Below, piece by piece: positions 30,500-36,122 of a stretch of 36,122 nucleotides of DNA. Under the pieces are notes generated by a model. It ran no database searches. It saw only the letters and a program-made list of their open reading frames with translations, and had not been told where the DNA came from. The stretch's first letter is position 1, and the number at the start of each line of letters is the position of its first letter. Origin of the DNA: a virus; IMG/VR virus record IMGVR_UViG_3300009149_000123, positions 1 through 36,122 of that record. The stretch is one strand, 5' to 3'. The position numbers were made by a program, and so were the translations under genes.

Positions 30500-32779
30500 A
30501 TGGACTTTGGAAATTTACCGCTTGAAATGCGGAATCTACCTCAATGGGTATGTTGGAAATACGAAGACCGCGGTGATGCAAAACTATCAAAAGTTCCTTA
30601 TAATGCGAAAATGGGAACTTACGCTAACGTAAACGCTGTAGAAACTTGGTCATCTTTCCAAGTTTGTGCAAACGCTTTACCTAACTACAATGGTCTTGGT
30701 TTTGTATTGCACTCTTCCGATCCTTACACGATTGTTGACTTGGATCATACAGACGATCCAAACCTGATACAAAAACAAATAGAAATACACAATAAACTAG
30801 ACTCTTACTCTGAGGTATCACCTTCTGGTAAAGGTCTTCACATTGTTGTAAATGCTAACGTTAAGCGTAGTCGTAGAAGTGGACCGTTTGAGTTTTACTC
30901 TTCGGCTCGCTTTATGACGTTTACAGGTAACGTTTACAATAACAAACCTGTGATGTTTCGTCAAGCTGAGTTAAACACAATCTATCAAGATTTTGGTTTT
31001 GATCTACCAAGAGTCAACACAAAAGACTTGGACTTTGCAGCAACAGCTTCAGATTATGACGTTTATCAAACAGCGTCAAACGCAAAGAATGGCCAGAAGT
31101 TTCTCGACCTATGGAACGGAGATACACATACTTGGCACTTTGGCGATCACTCGCGAGCCGACTTTGCTTTGATCGATATCCTTACTTTCTATAGCAAGAA
31201 TAGAGAACAAATAAATCGAATGTTTCTTATGTCTGGTCTTGGGCAGCGTAAGAAAGCAAATCGCAAAGACTATGTTGACAACATGGTATCGAGATCATTT
31301 GACAACATTACACCAGACATTGACTTTAGCAACTTGGCATTGCCTCAAGTAACTGTACCCACACCACACCCTGCAACCGCGGTCAAAGAAGTCCGGGTTA
31401 AAGGTTCCAGCCATACAATAATAAGGGAAGAGAAAGACGAAAGGACTTACATTGAAGGTGGTCCGCTCAGTGTTCCACCCGGTATTGTAGGTGAGATAGC
31501 TACTTTTATCTATCAACAGTCTTACAAACCAGTTGTTGAGATTGCAATTACTGCGGCTATAGGCTTGATGGCTGGTTACTGTGGGAAAGCCTACAACGTA
31601 AGCAATACAGGTCTAAATATGTATCTGTTGTTGCTCGCTGGTACTGGTCGTGGAAAAGAAGAAATGGCGAAAGGTGCGTCAAAGCTTAATAACGCTGTAC
31701 AAAGGATATGTCCGTCAATCTCTCAATTTGAAGGACCGGGCGATATGGCTTCAGGGCAAGGTCTATTGAGATATGTAAGTGACCACCCTACAGGTTGCTT
31801 TATCTCGATTCTCGGTGAGTTTGGTATTAAGTTAAAGCAAATTAGCAAACCTAACGCTATGGGTTGCGACTTGATGCTTCAACGGGTTCTACTTGACCTG
31901 TACGCTAAATCTGGTGCGACCGACAAACTGTTGCCCACAGCTTACTCAGACGCAGAACGTAACACCAAAACAATTAACTCACCTGCAATATCAATAATCG
32001 GTGATTCTGTTCCGAATTGGTTCTTCGATAACATCGACGAAGCTATGATCGGTTCAGGGCTTCTAACTCGGTTCACTGTGATTGAGTACTTAGGAAGAAG
32101 GGTACGATCGAACTACGCGGCATCTGAGGTTAACCCGTCAAGTGATCTAGTTGAGAAGATCGCAACTCTTATATCAATCACTCAAGGATTCTTGCTGGCT
32201 AACCAGCGTTATCACATTCCTTTAGACAAAGACGCAAATCAATTAAGCATTGCGTTAGACCGTAGGGCAGATGACGAAATTAACAGTACTGTGGGAGTAT
32301 CTGCCGAACTATGGAATCGAGTACACTTGAAGACCTTACGTTGTGCTGGATTGATTGCAGTAGGGAAGAATCCCTACAATCCCATAATCGACGCAGAGTC
32401 TTGGTTGTGGGCAGAAAGGTTCATAGTATCTAGTGCGACGGCTTTGAAAGATCGGTTTGACGCAGGTTCAATTGGTAGCACGTCTGAGGAAATCCAACTT
32501 AACCAACTGACTGAAGTGATAGAAGAATATAAAGTCTTCATGCCGAAACATGATTCTGTTACTCACGATATGTACGTAAAAAGAATCATACCATTAGCTT
32601 ATCTGTCTTATATTCTGCGCGGGAAACCGGCATTCAAAAATGACCGAATGGGTGCGGCTAATGCAGTCAAAAAGTCAGTACAGATAATGATAGACTCTGG
32701 AGAATTAAGCACTTTGCCTAAACTACAGTCTCAGCAAATGTTTGGTCGTGGTGCGATTATGTATCATATTGACTACTAG
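30500..32779 (+). CDS. Primase-polymerase / helicase fusion (NrS-1-like PrimPol with DUF3987-type ATPase)
   Basis: I use ATG 30500 rather than TTG 30488. Residues about 1-150 form an archaeo-eukaryotic primase-type domain: LPQWVCWKYEDRG, YTIVDLDH with the catalytic Asp-x-Asp at 80 and 82, then SPSGKGLHIVV with the active-site His. Residues about 190-260 (DLWNGDTHTW...DFALIDILTFYSKNREQINRMF) match the small helical domain usual after it. A P-loop LLAGTGRGKEEM near residue 380 starts a DUF3987-type helicase. The 759-residue protein probably primes and unwinds phage DNA. Confidence 0.85.
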   Translation: MDFGNLPLEMRNLPQWVCWKYEDRGDAKLSKVPYNAKMGTYANVNAVETWSSFQVCANALPNYNGLGFVLHSSDPYTIVDLDHTDDPNLIQKQIEIHNKLDSYSEVSPSGKGLHIVVNANVKRSRRSGPFEFYSSARFMTFTGNVYNNKPVMFRQAELNTIYQDFGFDLPRVNTKDLDFAATASDYDVYQTASNAKNGQKFLDLWNGDTHTWHFGDHSRADFALIDILTFYSKNREQINRMFLMSGLGQRKKANRKDYVDNMVSRSFDNITPDIDFSNLALPQVTVPTPHPATAVKEVRVKGSSHTIIREEKDERTYIEGGPLSVPPGIVGEIATFIYQQSYKPVVEIAITAAIGLMAGYCGKAYNVSNTGLNMYLLLLAGTGRGKEEMAKGASKLNNAVQRICPSISQFEGPGDMASGQGLLRYVSDHPTGCFISILGEFGIKLKQISKPNAMGCDLMLQRVLLDLYAKSGATDKLLPTAYSDAERNTKTINSPAISIIGDSVPNWFFDNIDEAMIGSGLLTRFTVIEYLGRRVRSNYAASEVNPSSDLVEKIATLISITQGFLLANQRYHIPLDKDANQLSIALDRRADDEINSTVGVSAELWNRVHLKTLRCAGLIAVGKNPYNPIIDAESWLWAERFIVSSATALKDRFDAGSIGSTSEEIQLNQLTEVIEEYKVFMPKHDSVTHDMYVKRIIPLAYLSYILRGKPAFKNDRMGAANAVKKSVQIMIDSGELSTLPKLQSQQMFGRGAIMYHIDY

Positions 32780-32825
32780 GTAATTTTGCACATTATCCGG
32801 GTCTGGTAGCGGGATATCTAGGTTG

Positions 32826-33392
32826 TTACGTTGACCAAATGCGTTTACCGTTGTGGCAGACTTTGCACAGGGTTCTGAGGTTGTCATCCGTCGGCAATCC
32901 GCCGTATTGAACCTCTACGATGTGATCTACTTCCATCTTCACCACGTCACCGCAACGAACACACTTTTTGTCCCTCCGTAGAATCCGCTCGCGAATTTCG
33001 CGCCACGATTCTTCTTGCTTGTGCACAGGGTGGTGCATCGCGTCATTCTTGTGTTTTCCGTCGCCCCAGTATCGCCACGGTCGCAACACGTTTTCCGACC
33101 AATGCCAGAGCATGTTCGCAATTTCACGCACCCGAACGAATCCACGCTTGCGATACAAATCGTCGAATCTCTCGATGCAATAATCAAACCCTTCCTCGAA
33201 TCCTTCACGATACGCTTCGTCGATGTCGTTCGTCCAGAACTCTGGCGTATCCTTGACCGTCTCTGACAACTCCCCTAACGACATGATCCGTGGTTCCGGG
33301 TCAAGCCTGCGTGATAGCCATCGTTTCTCCGGTTCTGGCAACGTAACAACACATTGCACGGGAGCACCGGTCGTCGTCTTTTCTGTAGTCAT
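32826..33392 (-). CDS. HNH endonuclease (Cys-type)
   Basis: The 188-residue protein ends with a Cys-coordinated HNH domain: KKCVRCGDVVKMEVDHIVEVQYGG, DDNLRTLCKVCHNG. The N-terminal 110 residues are charged and Trp-rich without recognised motifs. It stands convergent to the PrimPol gene rather than next to terminase, where packaging-associated HNH proteins sit. It is therefore more likely a mobile or defence-type nuclease. Codon use is more GC-rich than in the rest of the early genes, and its first 45 bases resemble those of the gene at 33731. Confidence 0.8.
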   Translation of the reverse strand: MTTEKTTTGAPVQCVVTLPEPEKRWLSRRLDPEPRIMSLGELSETVKDTPEFWTNDIDEAYREGFEEGFDYCIERFDDLYRKRGFVRVREIANMLWHWSENVLRPWRYWGDGKHKNDAMHHPVHKQEESWREIRERILRRDKKCVRCGDVVKMEVDHIVEVQYGGLPTDDNLRTLCKVCHNGKRIWST

Positions 33393-33432
33393 AGCTTTTT
33401 CTCCGTTGCCCCGTGAATGTGAGCGTTACACG

Positions 33433-33531
33433 TCACTTCACTGCTTCATCCATCTCCCAGCGAAACGCCGTGGTTCGCCGAATGATTCCCAGTCTCCATG
33501 TCCACGCAAGCCGTGATTTGATCCAAGTCAT
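33433..33531 (-). CDS. Possible 32-residue Trp-rich basic peptide
   Basis: ATG overlaps the upstream stop as ATGA, as in other coupled genes here, and the frame reads MTWIKSRLAWTWRLGIIRR then ends EAVK. It is short and has no ribosome binding site of its own. It fills most of the gap between the HNH gene and the gene at 33528. Uncertain. Confidence 0.35.
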   Translation of the reverse strand: MTWIKSRLAWTWRLGIIRRTTAFRWEMDEAVK

Positions 33532-33731
33532 TTTGACAATCCTAACTCTTGTTCTGGATTCTCTCCCTTCATTCGCACCGCTACACACGCAGCAAATGCC
33601 CGCAACATTGCATCCTCATCTATACTCAGTTTCCAACACTTGATCTCGTCCTGAAACGCCTTTGCGAATCGGACCCGCTTGATAACAATTGCGTCAACCG
33701 GAGCACTCGTCGTCGCGTCTTCTGTATTCAT
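33528..33731 (-). CDS. Unknown 67-residue protein
   Basis: ATG 33731 is chosen over TTG 33773 because GAGAGG lies about 6 bases upstream and the N-terminus MNTEDATTSAPVDAIVIK then aligns with the HNH protein start MTTEKTTTGAPVQCVV. The remainder is helical (DEDAMLRAFAACVAVRMK). No family recognised. Confidence 0.6.
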   Translation of the reverse strand: MNTEDATTSAPVDAIVIKRVRFAKAFQDEIKCWKLSIDEDAMLRAFAACVAVRMKGENPEQELGLSK

Positions 33732-33769
33732 CGTCAACCTCTCGTGCCCGGTTACGCTGGCGTTATGCG

Positions 33770-34306
33770 TCAACCTCTACTATCTTCCCACGTTGTCCGC
33801 CCGCAACCGTTGCAGACTTCATCTCGCGGCGGTATTCCTTCACAAACTAAACATGACACCAGAAGAGTTCGGTTGCATCTTTTCGTCGTTTTGTACTGTT
33901 CAGGGTTACGTAAGTACCAATCAATGATTAGTTTAACTAATCTATTTATGAGATAGTTAATAACAATCATACTGATACTACCAAACGCAAACCCTACTTT
34001 TTTTGAGTCTCGTTTGTATCCTGTTTTGATCCAGCCGATAACATCGTCTTCGAGATCAAAAATTTTTTGTGCTTGGTCCCGACAAGGTTTGGAGGCAAGC
34101 AATTCAAGTTTAGCCGACCTTACCTTCAAGCAGTTTTCAACGCGATCGATTAGCTGTTCAGCCAACTTCGCTTTGTCTGTGTTGGGTTCAATCCTTGCTT
34201 CACTTAACAAGCCTACAAGCAAGTCTTCTTTGTTGTCTGCATGTAGTCGTGTGCGTTCTTCGCGTTCTTGTCTACGCTTAGACTTACGATTTTCTGCGCG
34301 ACTCAT
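33770..34306 (-). CDS. Unknown protein with basic N-terminus, membrane-like segment and C-terminal zinc site
   Basis: The 178-residue protein begins with a very basic helix (SRAENRKSKRRQEREERTR). Around residues 105-135 a hydrophobic stretch (VGFAFGSISMIVINYLINRLVKLIIDW) could span or lie on the membrane. The end carries CLVC and CNGCG, a possible zinc ribbon. It overlaps the upstream gene by ATGA. I do not recognise the family. Confidence 0.65.
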   Translation of the reverse strand: MSRAENRKSKRRQEREERTRLHADNKEDLLVGLLSEARIEPNTDKAKLAEQLIDRVENCLKVRSAKLELLASKPCRDQAQKIFDLEDDVIGWIKTGYKRDSKKVGFAFGSISMIVINYLINRLVKLIIDWYLRNPEQYKTTKRCNRTLLVSCLVCEGIPPRDEVCNGCGRTTWEDSRG

Positions 34307-34704
34307 ATCTCAGCCTTAAAATCAGGGAAGTTATCCAGTACCAAAGTAACCAAGTCTGCGGCTTCTGACAGTCTCACTTCGCGTAGTGTAACCTGCAACC
34401 TGCGAATTACAAGCATGTTTGAGATACGCAAACTCACACGCGACGGGAAACGAAAGATTGATTCGTCTGAACTATTTCTTCCAGCGTACTGTAACCAGAT
34501 TGGTTCGTCTGACTCAACAGCAAAGCCGTTGTAAATCTGGATTGCTTTCGGTCTCGGTCTCATAGCGGACGCTATGAACTTCTTGACGGATATTGGCACA
34601 AATCCCCTGCCGTCAATGTCTATGCCCACACGTAACCCGTTGCTCACGTTGTGCGGATCGTTTACGACAAGGTGTACCAACAGATCACTCAGATGATTTC
34701 GCAT
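34303..34704 (-). CDS. Unknown 133-residue protein
   Basis: The protein has alternating beta-like segments (LRVGIDIDGRGFVPISV; MLVIRRLQVTLREVRL) and no signal peptide, Cys cluster or catalytic motif. AAAGAGAAC precedes the ATG. It is the first gene after a strong terminator, so it must be driven from a start between that terminator and its ATG or by read-through; no convincing promoter was seen in the short gap. Confidence 0.65.
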   Translation of the reverse strand: MRNHLSDLLVHLVVNDPHNVSNGLRVGIDIDGRGFVPISVKKFIASAMRPRPKAIQIYNGFAVESDEPIWLQYAGRNSSDESIFRFPSRVSLRISNMLVIRRLQVTLREVRLSEAADLVTLVLDNFPDFKAEI

Positions 34705-34733
34705 GGTGTTCTCTTTTGTTCGTGTTAACTAAA

Positions 34734-34767
34734 AAGGGAAGGCAAGCAGTTACGCAAACCTTCCCTT
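34734..34767 (-). terminator. Rho-independent terminator of the PA-rich protein gene
   Basis: On the minus strand AAGGGAAGG pairs perfectly with CCTTCCCTT (9 bp) around a 16-base loop and is followed by a T run (complement of AAAAA at 34731-34735). It lies about 40 bases after the stop at 34805, the expected place. Confidence 0.85.
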
Positions 34768-34804
34768 GTGGAATTACTCTGTTGTCCGATTTGCTTTTGT
34801 ATGA

Positions 34805-35506
34805 TTACTCAGCAACGCGGAAGATACGAACACCATCACCAGCAGGATCACCACCAGCAGCAGTCACCTTGCGAGCACAGAAAAACTTAGTCTGTGCTGT
34901 TTTGGCTTCCTGTTCCTGATAAGATTCGCGAACCTTCTTGCCGTTCTCGCCCTTGATGAAGTTACCAGCTTCGTCCTTCTTGTAACGGAACTTCATCACA
35001 AGTTCCAATTCCTGCGGCTGAACTTCAACCTTGCTATCACCATTAGCATTGCTTACGGCAGTACTCATTGCACGGGAAACCTTTTCGATCGTTTCTGGTG
35101 TTGCGGGAACGTGGAACGACTGGCCGACTTCCAGCAAATCGAATGGATATTTCGGAGCGCGAGAAGCCCGCTCTTTTCCACCAAATCGCTTGATCGTCGG
35201 AAGTGCGATTCCCGAGTCAATCTGAAACGATGGGGCTTCTGTTGGTGCCAGTGGAGCAACTGGAGCAACAGGGGCCGCGGGTGCAACAGGTGCAGGCATT
35301 GGTGCAGGTGCAGTCGCAAGTTGCATACCGGCAGGTGTTAGACTGCATTTGAACGCCAGTGCATTCGTCGGGCTAGGTTGAGTAGCGTCAACGTTGATCA
35401 GACCGTGATTTGCCAGTTCGTTTCCCTGTTCCTGTGTCAGGTAGTGATCACCTGCGGCTGTTAGTGTGGCAAGAGTCTGTAGTCCGATTGCTGATAGTGT
35501 GGTCAT
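34805..35506 (-). CDS. Two-domain protein with Pro/Ala linker, possibly DNA-binding
   Basis: The 233-residue protein has an N-terminal helical part of about 65 residues, a Pro/Ala/Val repeat linker (APVAPAAPVAPVAPLAP) and a C-terminal domain that opens KYPFDLLEVGQSFHVP. The KYPF...VGxSFxVP pattern is common in small phage proteins of unknown biochemical role, often with a following helix such as EKVSRAMSTAV and basic strands. The gene is followed by a strong terminator, which suggests high or separately controlled expression. Confidence 0.7.
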   Translation of the reverse strand: MTTLSAIGLQTLATLTAAGDHYLTQEQGNELANHGLINVDATQPSPTNALAFKCSLTPAGMQLATAPAPMPAPVAPAAPVAPVAPLAPTEAPSFQIDSGIALPTIKRFGGKERASRAPKYPFDLLEVGQSFHVPATPETIEKVSRAMSTAVSNANGDSKVEVQPQELELVMKFRYKKDEAGNFIKGENGKKVRESYQEQEAKTAQTKFFCARKVTAAGGDPAGDGVRIFRVAE

Positions 35507-35562
35507 TGTTCCGTCTTTCGTGTTGGTTTGGTAATTGAAAAAAATCTTGACTTGTTTTGTGG

Positions 35563-35952
35563 TCAGCTCACATAACTTACCACAGTTTCGGCTGCTTGCA
35601 ACCAGTTGTACACAACTTTGTGCAAATAATTTTGGGATTGTAAATAATCCCGATAGTCGACTTGTGCGGGTTTCAATCCGCCGTTTTTGGTATTCTCTAC
35701 TCCGGGCTTCTTAAATTCAAGCCATAAGCCGTTATATCCTTTCGATTGATAGGGGAAAAATACGTCTGGCACTCCAGGCTTCACCCCTTCTGCCTTCAGT
35801 CTACTTGCCTGAACCTTATTTCGCTCGCCACCATTCGGGATTGCAAAAGCGAAACTCAAAGCAGGAAAGTTCTTTGACTCGTTAGCACACCAGCAAAAAA
35901 ACGCAGCTTGCTGGCTATGCTCAGACGACTTCGCTATCTGGTCTGGTGTCAT
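35563..35952 (-). CDS. VRR-NUC domain endonuclease
   Basis: The 129-residue protein shows the compact VRR-NUC fold: EHSQQAAFFCWC helix, IPNGGERN, GVKPGVPDVFFP (catalytic Asp), GLWLEFKKPG (Glu-x-Lys), then LKPAQVDYRDYLQSQNY. These are PD-(D/E)XK enzymes that in phages may act as structure-specific or Holliday-junction nucleases. AGGTAGT precedes the ATG. It leads the right-hand leftward cluster within the window. Confidence 0.85.
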   Translation of the reverse strand: MTPDQIAKSSEHSQQAAFFCWCANESKNFPALSFAFAIPNGGERNKVQASRLKAEGVKPGVPDVFFPYQSKGYNGLWLEFKKPGVENTKNGGLKPAQVDYRDYLQSQNYLHKVVYNWLQAAETVVSYVS

Positions 35953-36001
35953 TTCAACATACTACCTATAAACCAAAGTATTAAAATTAGAAAAAATGGG
36001 T

Positions 36002-36121
36002 TCACTTCAACAAACCTCCTAACCTGTAGTGTCGTGTTCTGTTGTCTCTTCCGATTGTGGTAAACGATACCAGTCGCATGCCCTGTTCAGTCGCTATTGC
36101 TCGTGACTTCTGTAGCGGACA
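36002..36121 (-). CDS. C-terminal end of an unidentified gene, 5' part outside the window
   Basis: The minus-strand frame is open from the right edge and ends at TGA (36004-36002). The visible 39 residues (QKSRAIATEQGMRLVSFTTIGRD...YRLGGLLK) are basic and look like a normal protein end. AGGAGG lies within its last codons, about 45 bases before the VRR-NUC start, too far to serve that gene. Identity unknown. Confidence 0.5.
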   Translation of the reverse strand, partial: CPLQKSRAIATEQGMRLVSFTTIGRDNRTRHYRLGGLLK

Positions 36122-36122
36122 A

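Noticed and set aside
32780-32825. Bidirectional terminator between PrimPol and HNH genes
   Set aside because: Only a 5-base TATCC/GGATA pairing is present, with no T run on either strand.

Overview
The window is one contiguous piece of a tailed double-stranded DNA phage (or prophage) genome with siphovirus-like gene content: terminase, portal, scaffold, capsid, head-tail connectors, tail terminator, tail tube, a frameshifted tail assembly chaperone, a 927-residue tape measure and a tail-tip hub protein. Base composition is moderately AT-rich. The host cannot be fixed from the sequence. A phage-borne CsrA, a C-terminal Cys-Asn-Gly-x-Cys motif in a secreted protein and a papain-like peptidase tail would fit a Planctomycetes-like or other environmental Gram-negative host, but this is weak inference.

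Layout. Positions 1-20692 form a rightward late operon with tightly packed, often TAATG- or ATGA-overlapping genes: the tail of a possible C1-type peptidase, a secreted Cys-rich protein, terminase small and large subunits, portal, scaffold, capsid, an unknown gene, connectors, a leucine-rich-repeat/tail fusion, tail terminator, tail tube, chaperone pair, an HK97 gp10-like protein, tape measure, a DUF1833 protein and a J-like hub. Positions 30062-20689 form a leftward early operon: an unknown protein beside a Sak4-like ATPase, a DUF669-type SSB, an odd tRNA-like RNA, zinc-binding proteins, an adenine methyltransferase, CsrA, a Cas4/RecB-like nuclease, an SF2 helicase, a DUF3310-like protein and a family B DNA polymerase ending in a beta-clamp-binding peptide. 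A divergent control region (30063-30251) with a promoter on each strand and an operator-like palindrome separates it from a rightward pair (small HTH-like protein and a PrimPol-helicase). Positions 32826-36122 are a second leftward cluster: HNH nuclease, several unknown genes, a VRR-NUC nuclease, a clear terminator and a partial gene at the right edge.

The most unusual locus is the terminase large subunit. It carries two inteins in essential motifs. Intein 1 splits the Walker A P-loop, has the W-C-T signature of class 3 inteins, begins with Asp and contains a LAGLIDADG endonuclease. Intein 2 splits the C-terminal nuclease motif and starts with Cys. It has no in-frame endonuclease. Instead a complete 192-residue HNH endonuclease gene lies inside the intein coding sequence in another reading frame, while the intein frame stays open through it. 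Other notable items are a phage csrA too short for ordinary gene calling, a BspA-like repeat domain fused to a small tail protein, a canonical A AAA AAC frameshift site, and a class II tRNA-like gene with an 8-nt anticodon loop.
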